Assembly: GCF_019097595.1 (NCBI RefSeq)
Contig: NC_080720.1
Coordinates: forward strand, 17,204,352-17,268,351
DNA from: Hemibagrus wyckioides
Lineage: Eukaryota > Chordata > Actinopteri > Siluriformes > Bagridae
Direction of reading: 5' to 3'
DNA: 64,000 nt
In this document: piece after piece, positions 1 to 13,189 of the stretch
Numbering within the stretch: position 1 is the stretch's first letter
How the letters are laid out: each line of letters starts with the position of its first letter
The notes under the pieces: model-generated
The model's database searches: none
Told to the model about the DNA's origin: nothing
Seen by the model: the letters and a program-made list of their open reading frames with translations, nothing else
Translations under genes and position numbers: made by a program

Positions 1-1697
1 GTGTCATTACCCATAGATCTACCAGTTCTTCTGTTATTCCTGTTACTCCTGCTATATATAATTGTTGTGCATTGTAACATGATGTGCTTTATCACAGCAG
101 TTATTCATTAAATCCATTGCTCACTTGCTACCGAGCTAACTCATGTCTCCTAGCTGTTTTGTGACACAAATAGATTTAAGATGTTCAACAATCTCCAATT
201 ACGTACAAGCCTACGACTTTTTATTTTCCACTTTATTTGCCCATACAGCCTTGCCTAAGTTTTCATGCTTCATGTTTTTCTTTTCCTTTTTCACTACTTG
301 TCTCTTTCATCACAAATACCTCAGGTCTTGTTTTCAAAAACCTTCCTAACCCTTTTAAGATATTTGTTGCTATTTCTTGTTTTTTCGTTCCCTGTTTTGT
401 TCCATGTTCTTTCTCTAATGCCTCCCTGCTGCTGCAGGTTTGAAATTTTCCAGCTTTAAGCTATGCAAACCAGGATTTAACCAGTTGAGTGTACTGATAT
501 TGTTTAAGCTCGGATTTATCAACCCTACTGGAGCCTATTTCTAGGGAGTTAGCTTTGAAAAAATTCATGGTCTTTATCCACATGCTGTAAATGGCAGGCC
601 TTATGTATCCACTATGACAGTTATATTGCATGCAGAATGTCTGTGTCTGAGGCCATGCACTGTCCCTGATCTTTCTAGTTTGGTATGACACTGTCCGACT
701 GGAGCGGGTCAGATCCTGCTCAGCAGTGCTACTGAGGTCTGGCAGAGAGCTACGTGTCAAATACCATTCTCAGGACAGAGAAAGGTGCGAGGTTAACTTG
801 GGATAAGCTGAGAAAGATGATATATGAAGTAATATGTGGGTGTGTTTGCATGAGATTTTCAAAAACTTTGTAACACGGTGTGTATCTAAGACGGTATCTG
901 TTTTGATAGTCTGAATTAAATCTAATTATAATTAAATCAAAGAGGATAATTAAAGTGTAAAAGGTATATCTTTCCCACATGAAGATGCTTGCATGACCCG
1001 TCATTTAAAAACATGCTTCTAATTATGCAGCTTTTTTAAATCTTGGAATGGGACTTATATGAATGACAGGAACAAGGGTTTATCTACTTTAAGTCTTTGG
1101 TATGAAAAATAAATTTCTAAAGGTTTGGTTCGATCTCTTTTCTTCCACAAGAAAATAACACAGCTGAACAAACAAATCAAAATGTTGTTAGCAACTGAAT
1201 GTAAGAGTCAAGTGTAAGATCTCGGGCTACAAGAACTCCAGGGAACAGTAATGAATATTAATGAATGTTCACGAAATGTTAAAACAGCACAGTGATTGCA
1301 AAAAGACTGACAGCATTCACTCAGTTTTTGTCAGTCTAGTGTTGGTGAATGTAGATTACTTAGAAATGTTATGCAATACATAACTAGAATACCACCATGT
1401 GTATCCATACTATTTTAAGCACTTCCTGATTATAACATGTCAGCATGAGACATCAGATTAAATAATTTTTACCAGGAAGTATAAAAGAAAAAAAAAACTT
1501 CTTTGAAGTAGCCACATGATTGATGTGATGAGGATGAATACAGCTGACCGTATATAGAATAGACAGTAACAGAATGTGTTTTGTATTGCCATTCTTTTAA
1601 CTGAGAAAATATATGGATTCTGCCTGTTTAAATAAAAGTTTTCCTCTAGTTTTGGGTAAAGTTTAGGTCCTCATCATGATAGTGATAGGCAAATGTT

Positions 1698-1756
1698 GGT
1701 GTGTGTGTGTGTGTGTGTGTGTGAGGGAGAGAGAGAAAGAGAGAGAGAGAGAAAGT
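1698..1756 (+). repeat. Compound (TG)n(GA)n microsatellite
   Basis: About 13 TG units, then an imperfect GA run. Confidence 0.9.
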
Positions 1757-1935
1757 TGCATTTCACATTTAGTTTCTTTTGAATTCATGATGTTAACATT
1801 ATTCATGTTATTTGTCAGTTTCTGTTCATGAGGAATGAATGTCATCCATTAAGAATGCAAAGTTTATTTTTAAAAATACAACATATGTTATCTTTTTAAG
1901 AATTTTTTACTAAAACAACAACATTAACAATAATC

Positions 1936-1937
<2 letters not shown>

Positions 1938-1976
<39 letters not shown>
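1938..1976 (+). repeat. (ATT)n microsatellite
   Basis: About 12 perfect trinucleotide units, then attactatt. Confidence 0.9.
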
Positions 1977-1979
<3 letters not shown>

Positions 1980-2759
1980 TCCTTATTATTTGATGGATGA
2001 CTTGATGTCTTATGACTTGACCTTTGTCAGTGTCTCAGAACTTATAAAGAGGGAAATAAAACAAAATTTTATGCCATAAAGTTAGTAGCTATTACATTAT
2101 GATAATGCACTATGATGAATTTTACTTTTTCATTTTATTTCTAAGATTTAACTGTTGCCTTGATTACTATTTCTAAGTGAAATGAATAATAGCATTTGTA
2201 TACAAGGTATATCATTTCTGATTTCTGATAGAGATGTGCTAACTGAAATGTGCGATGTGTGAACAGAAATAAAATAAATAAACATTTCTGGAAACAATGC
2301 TATCTACAAAAAATACAGCAAAGTGACAAACCTTTGTTGCTTTTGCACATTGAATGAATGAATATGGAATCCACTGGGACTGGGATTGAGTTTATTTGGG
2401 TAGGAATGCTTAGCGTTCCTCTGCATTGTTGCAGGTTTATTTAGTTAGATGCATGACTGAGGTTATAGGTGCCCAGTCAGGATATTTGCCCTTTCACGGC
2501 TGAGACTTTTCCTTGATGTATGAATGGACATGACAAGCATCAAACAAGCCTTCAACTTTGAATGTAAGCGGTGTTTTGGATTTTCCTGTGTGGGAGCCAT
2601 TCCCATGGGTGTGGAACTAGATAAACTGACCAAGGTCTCGTGGACCCCTGGGAATTTTCTGAAGGGTTTATAAAGTGAGATACTTTTTAACAACATGGTA
2701 AGTATAAACTCTTTGCAGGATCTCTTTTGTAGCATCAGTAAGTGTTTTTCCAAACAAAG

Positions 2760-2960
2760 GGAATAGGGCTGTACTCAAAATCACCACTGTCAAGTCCAAG
2801 ACAAGTCCAAGATCATGACTAGCTGGGATTGTGTCTTATGGAGGTCAAGGCCAAGTCAATTTTGAGTCCAATTTAAAGCAGGAATGAATCTCAAACCAAA
2901 CTAAAAACCATCAAATCCTTTTCAAGGCCAATCCTTTACTTCTGCTGTTTGGGATTATTT
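2760..2960. repeat. Degenerate (caagtccaag) repeat
   Basis: gtcaagtccaagacaagtcc, ggtcaaggccaagtcaattt and gagtccaatttaaa resemble 39950-40230 (gatcaagtcaaaatcaagt, gagtccaatctccaaatt). It is probably an old unnamed repeat. Confidence 0.35.
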
Positions 2961-3384
2961 GGGTGCAAAGTTCTTATAGAGAAGAAAAGCAATGTATTCA
3001 TTTTCATAGAATGAAAGTGTATCTGTCACATGTTACATGTACATCAGAAACACATTTGATGTGAATTAATGTTTAGGGAGATACAAAATAAAACATTAGC
3101 TTTATTGTTTTCAGACATGCTTATTATGATATTCTGAAGATATAACAAGTGAAAAACAGGGCTCGTCTGGCTTGGCAAGAAAAGAGATCCTCATTATATA
3201 CTCTAGGTTCCAATGGTCAAATGGTGGAATGGACAGATCATTGACGATGAAGGGCACCTGGGTGGAGTTCAGTTAGTTCACTGTGTGGAAGATGTAGGAT
3301 TGGAGTAGAAATAAAAAGTGTCTTACCTTGAACACCTTTTTAGCAGTTAGTGGACAGGACTGGCATGTGTGTGTGTGTGTGTAC

Positions 3385-3387
3385 TTT

Positions 3388-3461
<74 letters not shown>
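3385..3461 (+). repeat. (TTTC)n microsatellite
   Basis: About 19 near-perfect tetranucleotide units directly after a (TG)n run at 3367-3382. The long frames on both strands here are repeat artefacts. Confidence 0.95.
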
Positions 3462-3462
<1 letters not shown>

Positions 3463-3639
3463 ATGGAATGCATTTTTCAGTCCTACATCAGTTTTGCTCT
3501 CTGGACCATGATTCAATGTGACCTACATAGGTACTCAGCGGACCTCAAGCCACATTTTTATAGAAAATTCATCAGAAACTTCAGTAATATCAAAACTTGG
3601 AATATATCAGGAGGGCCCAATGACCCGTGGAACCCCTTC

Positions 3640-3800
3640 CAGTTCCTGAAAGACCCACCTCTCCCTCGACTTCTTCACTGACATTCCAGTCTCATATGAT
3701 TACACAACTATATTGGTGCTGATTGATCATTTCTCAAAAAAGTTTTATTCCCCTGCCAGGATCTCTTACATTTCTAACATCAGAAACAACACATCACAGA
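3640..3800 (+). pseudogene. Short Ty3/Gypsy-type integrase relic
   Basis: From about 3663 one frame reads LDFFTDIPVSYDYTTILVLI then DHFSKKF, similar to the integrase core opening (DF-TDLP...TTILVVVDRFSK) of Gypsy retrotransposons, with the first and second acidic positions visible. No flanking LTR, protease or RT was found. Only this patch survives. Confidence 0.45.
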
Positions 3801-4176
3801 GACACTATCCCTTCATTATGGGCTGCCACAGCATATCATGTGTGAAAGATGACCACAATTTTATCTTGGTGTGGTAAGTATTTATGGAGTCATTTGTACA
3901 GGCTTAGCCAAGAACTGGTTTTTGTGTTGACCACGGGGACTGGTGTATGCTCGGAAATTGCTAAACCACACTTCATCTGGTTTTTAACATGTCCACAGTT
4001 ACTAACCTTCCCAATTCCCTGGAATCTTCTCAGCAGTCCTAGCAGTCGATGAGTGATTTGAGTGGGGAAAAGCTTGTCCTTCCCATTTGTAATTCATTTT
4101 CTTTTCTTGATCATTGTGAGTTGTTGTTGTTTTGTCTTGCATGATCTTTCAGTTTGTTTGTATTCTATTGCCTTTA

Positions 4177-4353
4177 GGCATTTCTACATCTACATTATAT
4201 TTACAGCATTTGGCAGATGCCCTTATCCAGAGCAATCTGGAGGGCTAAGTCCTTGCTCAGGAGGCCAGTAGTTGCAGTAGTAGTAGTGTGGTAGTAGTAG
4301 TGGTCCTGGGATTTGAATTTACAATAATCCAATGGCTTAACCACTGATCTACT
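4177..4353 (-). repeat. tRNA-derived SINE
   Basis: Read on the minus strand it starts with a tRNA-like head (gatcagtggttaagccattgg as box A, attcaaatccca as a decayed box B), a middle with an ACT/AGT repeat and ctgagcaaggactt, and the widespread fish SINE tail ctctggataagggcatctgc then caaatgctgtaaat. Confidence 0.75.
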
Positions 4354-4369
4354 ACTTCAATTTCTATCC

Positions 4370-5923
4370 ATGTTTCCTTTGCTTAGCAAAGTGACAAAAA
4401 TGATTTTATTGTTCAGACTTGCTTATTGTTCAGTCAAATGTATACATTCTTTTAATATTTTACAGCTAGTGGTCTTTAGAGAGCCTCACTCATACAGCAT
4501 TGATTCCCCACTGATACTGCAACATCAGGTGAATACTGTCTCTGTGCTCTCAAGCTTGAATAGCTTTTATAAAAGTTGTATAACTGCTCAAGCAGCACTA
4601 GCTGTTCTGCTGATGCCACTCCACACAGAATGGCTTGCCTTTTCTTTACAAGACCTTCGATTTTTCTAAACTGAATATGTTTGCATGTGTGTGTGAAAGT
4701 GAAATGTCTAGAGAATTCAAGTCTATTCATAAGTTACCAAGCAGCAGACAATTCAACCTTCTATCAGATTTTACAGGCACAAAGACTGTTTGTGCTCAGG
4801 TTCACCCCCTGTCATCTCTCCCATAATCATAGCCTGAAAGCATGAATTTGCCAAGGTCCTCTGTACTAAAGCTGCTGCCACACACGTCTAATACAGATAA
4901 CCTGCTTTTTCAATTCTCTATCATGCTTTCTGTAAAGATGAAGCACTTTTCTGTTATCCTTTCAGCAAGAGCTATTGAAGAGCTTTCCTTATGCCTTCTT
5001 GCAGGGTCATGTATCACAGCTAGGTAAAAACATACCACAAGCATCCACTCTAAAAAGATCATTTTTATCTAAGTGTGTCTAGTGAAGCTTGGTATGGTTA
5101 TTCAGATATCTGGATATCTGGATCGCTTTTGAACCTCTATTCCTTCTAATTTTAGTCCTCGCCAATTCTTTGCCATCACCTCATTCTTCCGTCTTGCATG
5201 GCAGTAGTAATAAAGGCAGATAACATACTTTTTCCGAGATATTTCAGTCATATACTGTCATGGGGTAGCTTAGCATGCTTGAAGTACATAACACATCTGT
5301 TCCTGTAGGCATTCGTAACTAATATTATTTACCTTCCTCTGTGTAATAATAAAAAAAAACTTCTTATATAGTGTATTTGCATATTAGTCATTTCAAATGT
5401 GAATATTTAAAAGGAAATAAAAGGTTAAAAGACCCATTTCTGGAAATCAGATTGTACTACAGATCTTAGAGATCATTTAAGGTGAAGGCAGTTTGAGCGG
5501 ATGCTGTGGTACTTGGCACGTGTGCAGAAACTGAGGTTTGCTGCAGAATGTCTAGCCTGCTTGCACATACCACATGCTGGTAGAGTGTCTGTCTGAGCAT
5601 GCCTAGAGGAGCGAGACTACGTGACATGTTATATTAGAATAGTACCTGCACCCTGTTATACACACCAGTGGTTTAGGTTTAGGAAGTGAATGGTTAGTAT
5701 TAGGTTAAGTATGCACTTGACAGAAAAAAGTATGTGTGGGTAAAATGAAAAACATGTGACATTGTTTTTCATTTTGTGTCACTGTTAAAGTGAAAGGAAG
5801 AGAGAAAGAGGCACTATGCATACATTAGACAGGGTAAAAGAAGAAGGACACAAAATTGAAGGATAATGACAAACCAGAGAGTAAATAATGGATGAGTACA
5901 GACAGAACGAGAGCGAAAGCGAG

Positions 5924-5963
<40 letters not shown>

Positions 5964-8900
5964 AGGGAGGGAGAGTGAGAGAGGAAGAGAGAAGAGAGAG
6001 ATGTGAGCAGCGGCACGCACGCTCAAGCTTTAGAAGCTCTGCCTTATGGAAACTAAATGGAAACTATGAGCTTCCTCTTTTTGCCTCTTTGTTGCCTCAT
6101 AGTTTTTATTTATTTATTTATTTTTATTTATTTTATTTATATATATATATACCAAGAGATCTCAGTGTTTCGCATGGTACCGCTGGTACTGGTGTATGTT
6201 TTAAAATTCATCAAGCTATAAAAATATTGTTTGTGTGTGTGTGTGTGTGTCTGAAGGTGGGTGGGGCTTCATTTTCTTAGTAATGTATGATGTCTTTTTC
6301 ATCTAATATACAAACCACACCTCCATAAGTGACACAATATAAAATCACACATAAGGTGTCACTTCCCCCACATTACCAGTTTCCCGGCAATTCAAATTGA
6401 TGACTCAGACTCTACGTGAGGGAGTGCACATTCACAGACTTGACTGCTGGCCTTCATAGTGCCAGTGACAATAATACATCATCTTTGTAAACCAATGGTT
6501 TGGAGGAACATAACAGAATGATGAGGAATGTAAACCTGTCCTTACAAAGTACTGAAATGGCTGTGGCTATATTTTATTCCTCAGTTTTTCTGTTTTTTTT
6601 TTTCTTCAGCTAGATATAGATATAGATAACAGACCAAATACAGATACAACTGGACACAGACTAAAATAAATAAAAGAAAAAAATAGAAATTAGAATAAAA
6701 GACTGCAGGAATATTGTAACATTTCTCATTCTACATTTATTAACAACTCTTCAGCTGTGACTGCTTTGCATTTCTAACATCCTGTATGTTGTTTCTTTTC
6801 TCTAGTTGCACCAGTACTTTCCACTTCATTTGCTCACTTTTGTACTACGGTTTACCGGGTTTATATTTCAAACATTTTTTCTATTTTTATGTATTTATCT
6901 TAATAATTGTATTCTCTTTTGTTTTATTCCATCATTAATAATTCCTGTTATATATGTTCCCTAGTACAAAGTTTACTAATAGTGCGTGCCAGGTATGTTC
7001 AGGCTATTTGTAATATATTGTTGTTCAGCATCAGATATGGAGTTACCCTCACTGGCCTAACCTCCTGCTGAATGTTTTCAGACACACCAACCATTCCTAA
7101 TGCTGGCTGACAGGCGGATTTTATACTCAAGCAACAGCTGACTAATTGCACATAATAGATGCTGGGGAGTAAATGTGGGGAGGCAACTAATCAGCGGTGC
7201 CAGGATGACTAGCTGTTGGTGCTAACATTTGCTTTTAGGTGGTGTTTTGAGACTTTCTTATGTCATTGCATAATTATATTAATTTGGAGATGCAATACAA
7301 AAAAAATAGATCTATTTGGCTAAAAGATTATACTCAATGCAGTGTAATTAACAGTTTAACAGGGAATAGTGCCTCCTGCCTTAGCCATTTCTCTGTGTGA
7401 GCAGACTTAGCTGTATGCCAGACAAAATACCAAAACACAGCATTTGTTTTTTTCAGTGTCCTGCAGAACCACAAGCTGTAACCCTGACTACAATTTTAAC
7501 AGAGAAGCCATTCCTACTTTCACAGAGCAATAGATTTCTTAATTGTTTACACCAATGGATGGCTTTCCATGTATAAGCCAGTGCACAATAGATGTGTCCA
7601 AAAGTTCTTTCTTCTTTATATTCCAGAGAACCATGGAAACCCTCATGATTGTATCATGTATGGAGTTAGTACTAAAAAGTAACATAAGTCAGAAATAAGT
7701 GTTCTATAAATGCATTTATATCAAATGCTTTATCTTCCAAGAAGGCAAGAAAAAGGGCTTGTGATGTTTCTTAAAAAAACAAAACAAAAATCAATCACGA
7801 ACCCAGGACCAGGGAGCATGGGAAAGCACAGTTGAACATTAACCTTTTTACAATAAAACTCTTTAATTCTCTCAGACTCACAAATTTCCTTTAATAAAAA
7901 CAAAGAGATTAGACTACATAGCTCTCTGAGACAGTCACTGGAATTACTGGGTTTCTCTAGAAGGCTAACCAACCTAAGGAAATATAAATTTCACCCAGCA
8001 GCCCTGCAGGCAATAAAGTACAATGTGGAAGAAAAAAATATTATTAGTTATTATTTTTTTGATTACATCTTTAATAATTCAGAAATCCTTAGCAGAGTGA
8101 AGCCAGTGGCAGACAGGAGCAGGCAGACATAACCCATTTTCTTCTCTGGAAAGTGGGTTATTACATTTTCCCCTCTTGCGGCAGGGTTTAGGAAGTGGAT
8201 TCATATTATCTCATTACTCACCAGCTAAATTCATCCTAACAGCCGCGTACGTGCTCACTACTGAGTAGGCAACAAACTGTGAGAAAAAACATCACCTCAT
8301 TAAATGTCTTCATGTAAAATAAAAAAACAACGTTTCTTTAAGTGAATTATTTTTATATAACAGTAAGTTATTATACTTATTAATGAACAACATGGCACAC
8401 ATTTCAAGCATGTTATTTATTCTTTTTTTTTGGTTTAGTCTTGTGGCATATACAAGTCCCTGTGTATGAGACATTACCATGGAAATATTAACAAGCACGT
8501 TAACATTATCCTATCTTTCATGTTTCAGGAACTACTTGCCTAAGTCGGACTGTTACACTAAAATAAAATACACCTTCTGACTAATCAGATTCGAGCATCA
8601 CAGTATAAATATTTAATGTCTATTGGTGTGTTATTGCATTCTTTCCTTCAGAGGTGCTTTAATACTTAACTGTTCGTTGGACCTTTAGTGAAAAGTCTAA
8701 AGTTTCTGTGCTCATTAACAATTTGGCATACATCCTCCACAGTTCACAAACACTACACTGTTGCTAAGGCTTCACATGCAAGTGTAAACTATTTGTCTCA
8801 CAGTGTTGGACACAAGTCCAACAGGGCAGCAATAAACAGAGCTGGATTAAGTTATTCCAAAGTAGTTTAGTCTCTAATAAGGACTGCAATTTGTCAAATA

Positions 8901-9380
8901 TAAATTAGCACTTTACATGTTTAGATTTAGAATAGTAATGTTTTTTCTGCATTATGCAGTAAGACATGAACAGAATGGATGCCAACTTTCGAACGGTAAA
9001 TAATCGTTTAATAAGGCTGTCTACACAACATCATGCTGAGGGAATTCTTTATATCTGAATGCTGCAGTTGTGGAACATAATAGAATTATAGACAATGGGC
9101 ATGTGTTTGTTGGGAAAGGCTTATGACATTGTTTGATCAGAATGCTTATCTTTTCCTCTAATATAAGGTTTGTTATCGGTTGCTTACATATTGTGTCATA
9201 AATACAGAAGAGACACACAAAGCATGACTGTGTAAAATATGGTACATGAATACATACATACATATAATAATAAATGGGAATAAACAAAATAATAAATGAA
9301 TGGATGCATGGAGGAGTGGATGTGTGCATTACCTATGACCTCAAGCACATAATTTAATTTTCAAAATTGTTGTTATTACA
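4370..9380. other. Gene-free stretch
   Basis: Contains the GA purine tract, a (TTTA)n/(TA)n run at about 6108-6150 and a GT run at 6233-6250. Nothing else is recognised. Confidence 0.5.
5926..6002 (+). repeat. (GA)n/(GAGG)n purine tract
   Basis: A strand-asymmetric purine run; the open frames over it (rich in Arg/Glu or Ser/Leu) are artefacts. Confidence 0.9.
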
Positions 9381-9398
9381 CAGTTATCAGCCCAGTCT

Positions 9399-9602
9399 TC
9401 TTCTTCTTCTTTCGGCTTTACCCTTCAGGGGACGCCACAGCGAATCATCTCTCTCCACCTATCCCTATCTTCTGCATCCTCAACACTTACACCCACTAGC
9501 TTCATATCCTCATTTATTACATCCATATACCTCCTCTTTGGCCTTCCTCTTTGCCTCCTGCCTGGCAGCTCCATGTCCAACATTCTCCTACCAATATACT
9601 CA
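9399..9602 (-). mobile_element. 5'-truncated copy of the same LINE
   Basis: A 204-bp fragment of the 3' end of the element at 10115, flanked by an exact 17-bp target duplication, agttatcagcccagtct (9382-9398 and 9603-9619). It ends in a TTC/GAA repeat next to the duplication, as expected for target-primed reverse transcription. On the minus strand it encodes the C-terminal GRRQRGRPKR-like segment missing from the larger copy. Confidence 0.88.
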
Positions 9603-10114
9603 AGTTATCAGCCCAGTCTGAATAACAATATTCAGAACATGGCTTTCTTCTGATTACGTGTGATCTAACACACCAGAACAATGCAGACTATGCATACTGT
9701 CATATGTACATGAAGATGCAATGTGTCCCTCTTTTAAGTTTTGAGAATCCTTGAAGTATTTTGCTGAGACATCAGCAACTGTGACATAAATGAAACTGTA
9801 TTTTATTAGTATTTACAAATTTGCAATGAAAATAGTTATATTCCACTAATCAGTGCATGTTTAGTGAATTTTATCATGCGTCAGAAGCACTGGTATGTGA
9901 AGGCAGAACAACACCCAGTGTTGCCTACAAAAACCTTAGCAGTTCAATTAAATTGTATTTCTGTCCCTGTGCCGCTCTGAAGCTGTCAAACAAGTCTCAC
10001 CGGCTGGATCTCTAGCTTTTACCTGGTCTCTGTTAATTGCTAAAAATGTCCAAAAACCAGATTTTTTTAAACAAGAAGATTTTGACTGATAATCAGATTT
10101 ACTCATCAGGTTAT

Positions 10115-12960
10115 CTTCTTCTTCTTTCGTCTTTTCCCTTCAGGGGTTGCCACAGCGAATCATCTCTCTCCACCTATCCCTATATCCTGCATCTCTGACG
10201 TCCTCGTTCCTAATCCTGTCCAACCTTGTCACTCCCAAAGAGAACCTCAACATCTTTAGCTCTGCTACCTCCAGCTCTGACTCCTGTCTCTTCCTCAGTG
10301 ACACTGTCTCTAAACCATACAGCATGGCCAGTCTCACCACTGTCTTGTACACCTTCCCCTTGATTCTTGCTGATATTTTTCTATCACACAGAACTCCCGA
10401 TACCTTCCTCCACCCATTCCAACCTGCCTGCACCCGCTTCTTTACCTCTTTCCCACACTGCGCTGTTGACCCCAAGTATTTAAACTCCTGTACCTTCTTC
10501 ACCTCTTCACCCTGTAACCTTACTGTTCCACTTCCCTCCCTTTCATTCACACACGTGAACTCAGTATTACTACAACTGACGTTCATTCCTCTTCTCTCCA
10601 GCGCAAACCTCCACCTCTTCAGGTTTTCCTCCACCTGCTCCCTGCTCTCACTACAGATCACAATGTCATCTGCAAACATCATTGTCCAAGGAGACTCCTG
10701 TCTGACCTCCTCTGACAACTGGTCCATCACCATAGCAAACAGGAAGGGGCTCAGAGCCGATCCCTGATGCAGTCCCACCTCCATTTTGAACTTCTCTGTC
10801 TGACCTACAGCACACCTCACCACTGTCCTGCTCCTCTCATATATGTCCTGCACCACTCTGACATACTTCTCTGCTACTCCTGACTTCCTCATACAGTACC
10901 ACAGCTCTTCTCTTGGCACCCTATCATATGCTTTCTCCAAGTATACAAACACACAGTGCAACTCTCTCTGACCATCCCTATACTTCTCCATCAAAATTCT
11001 CAGAGCAAAATTGCATCTGTTGTACTCTTTCTGGGCATGAAGCCATACTGCTGCTCACAAATTTCCAATACCTTCCTTAACCTAGCTTCCACTACTCTTT
11101 CCCATAGCTTCATTGTATGGCTCATCAACTTTATCCCCCTATAGTTGCTGCAACTCTGCACGTCACCCTTATTCTTAAAGATCAGCACTAATACACTTCT
11201 CCATTCCTCAGGCATCTTCACACTCTCTAAAACCCTCTTAAACAAACTAGTTAAAAATTCCACTGCCGCCTCTCCTAGACACTTCCAGACCTCCACTGGG
11301 ATGTGGTCAGGACCAACTGCCTTTTCACTTTTCATCCTCTTCAAAGCCTTCCTGAGTTAATCCTTTCTAATCTTATCTACTTTATGTTCCACAGAGTTCA
11401 ACCCTTCTACTCTTTCCCCTCTCATTTGTCAGCTCTTCAAAGTACTCCTTCCATCTCCTCTGTACACTTTCCTCACTTGTGAGCACCTTTCCATCTCTTT
11501 CCTTAATAACTCTATCTAGCTCTGCCGAGCTAACCTGTACAAGTCCTTCTCTCCGTCTCTAGTGTCTAACCTAATGTACAACTAGTCATATGCCTTCTGC
11601 TTGGTCTTAGACACCTCCCTCTTCACTCTGTGCTGGAACTCCTTGTATTCCTGTCTATTCTCTTCAGTCCTGTCCATGTCCCACTTCTTCTTGGCTAACC
11701 TCCTCCTCTGAATACTATCCTGAACTTCCTCATTCCACCACCAAGTCTCCTTATCTTCTTTCCTCCTTCCAGATGACACAACCAGCACCTTTCTTCCGGT
11801 CTCCCTGACACTTGTACTGTAGTTTCCCAGTCATCTGGCAGCACTACCTGACCACCCAGAGCCTGCTCAACTTCTGTCTAAATTCCTCACAACATTCCTC
11901 CTTTTTCAGCTTCCACCACTTGGTTTTCTTCTCTATCTCAATCTTTGACCTCTTCTTCTTACAGACCATCAAAGTCATCCTACACACCACCATCCAGTGC
12001 TGTCTGGCTACACTCTGTTCCACTACCACTTTACAGTCACTAATCTCTTTCAGATTGCTTCTTCTACATAGAATGTAGCCTACCTATGTGCTCCTACCTC
12101 CACTCTTGTAAGTCACTCTATGCTCCTCCCTCTTTTGAAAATAAGTGTTAACCACAGCCATGTCCATCCTCTTAGCAAAGTCCACTACCATCTGTCCTTC
12201 AAGGTTCCTTTTCTTAACTCCAAACTTCCCATCACCTCCTTATCACCTGTGTTCCCCTTACCAACATGTCCATTAAAATCTGCTCCTATCACCACTCTCT
12301 CACCTGTGGGAATAGTCTCTATCACCTCATCTAATTCACTCCAGAATCTCCCTTCTCCTCTAACTCACAAGCTACCTGTGGGACATAACCACTAACAACA
12401 TTCAACATCACACCTTCAGACTTCACACTTCAGACTCATTACCCTGTCTGACACTCTCTTCACCTCCAGAACATTCCTCACAAACTCCTCCTTCAGGACC
12501 ACACCTACCCCATTTCTCTTACTATTCACACAATAATAAAACAGCTTGTATCCTGCTCCTATACTATGAGCCTTGCTACCCTTCCACCTGCTCTCCTGTA
12601 CACACATCAAATATCAAATCAGCCAGCTCTCTACTTTTCCCTGTCATAGTACCAACATTCAGAGTTCCTATTCTCAGTCCTACACTCTTACCTTTCCTCT
12701 TCTCTCTCTGTCTACACACTCTCCTCCCTCCTCTACTTCTTCGACCAACAGTAGCCCAATTTCCACCAGCGCCCTGTAGGCCAATGGCCGTTGTTAACCC
12801 GGGCCTCAACCGATCCTGTATGAAATTAAGAGTACTGACGATTCGCATGATTTAATTTTAAACGTTTTACACCAGATGCCCTTCCTGACGCAACCCTCTC
12901 TATTTATCTGGGCTTGGGACCGGCACAGAAGTCATTGGACTGTGACCCCCATGGCTAGAT
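10115..12960 (-). mobile_element. RTE-like non-LTR retrotransposon (LINE), damaged
   Basis: A 2846-bp insertion bounded by an exact 17-bp duplication, tttactcatcaggttat (10098-10114 and 12961-12977). On the minus strand it runs from a 5' leader through endonuclease and reverse transcriptase to a (GAA)n-type 3' tail, a layout typical of RTE-like elements. The endonuclease-RT order, the motifs and the short repeat tail support the class; the exact family needs a library search. A segment near the 3' end (about 10195-10205 on the + strand) is deleted relative to the copy at 9399. Confidence 0.88.
10117..12848 (-). pseudogene. LINE endonuclease/reverse transcriptase polyprotein, broken
   Basis: Pieces in order on the minus strand: an AP-type endonuclease start (GTLNVGTMTGKSRELADL, 12700-12620) and its CVQESRWKG catalytic-glutamate box (about 12600); a linker (11844-12029, 11582-11788); RT fingers (KAVGPDHIPVEVWK...FKNKGDVQSCSNYRGI...QQYGFMPRKSTTDAI, 11000-11344); RT palm and thumb (10140-10994) with QGSALSPFLF and the FADD catalytic box. 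Several frameshifts and stops separate the pieces. In RT motif A the usual aspartate before LEKAYD is tyrosine (VYLEKAYDR, about 10940), a single-base change that would kill polymerase activity even with the frame intact. Confidence 0.88.
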
Positions 12961-13189
12961 TTTACTCATCAGGTTATATTCCACAAAAACTCATCAACAT
13001 TTAAATGTGTGTTTTCTTGGCCTATAGATGTATTGAGGTAAACTTGTAGTACACTATGAGATTCTGAAGCTTGTAACATCTAAAGAAGTTAGTGGAGAAT
13101 ATCTATTCTAATAGAATATATATACTATTGTCTGTGGATGGTTTAACATTAAACAGTAACTGTACAGTTTTGTTGCATCCTCAGATTCC

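Larger units (their letters stand above)
1..3300. other. Gene-free stretch
   Basis: AT-rich sequence with two microsatellites and one decayed repeat. No exon with splice sites and recognisable product was found on either strand. Confidence 0.5.

Noticed and set aside
2463..2753. 96-codon minus-strand frame
   Set aside because: No recognisable family, biased toward common residues and no supporting splice sites; it could be a decayed transposon piece but I cannot show it.
3273..3681. Open frames on both strands over the (TTTC)n tract
   Set aside because: The frames exist only because a tetranucleotide repeat lacks stops; the peptides are pure repeat.
5814..6280. Frames up to 130 codons over the GA/GAGG tract
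   Set aside because: Low-complexity purine repeat; no domain and no splice structure.
10147..12395. Plus-strand frames of up to 206 codons
   Set aside because: They are the antisense of the LINE endonuclease/reverse transcriptase on the minus strand.
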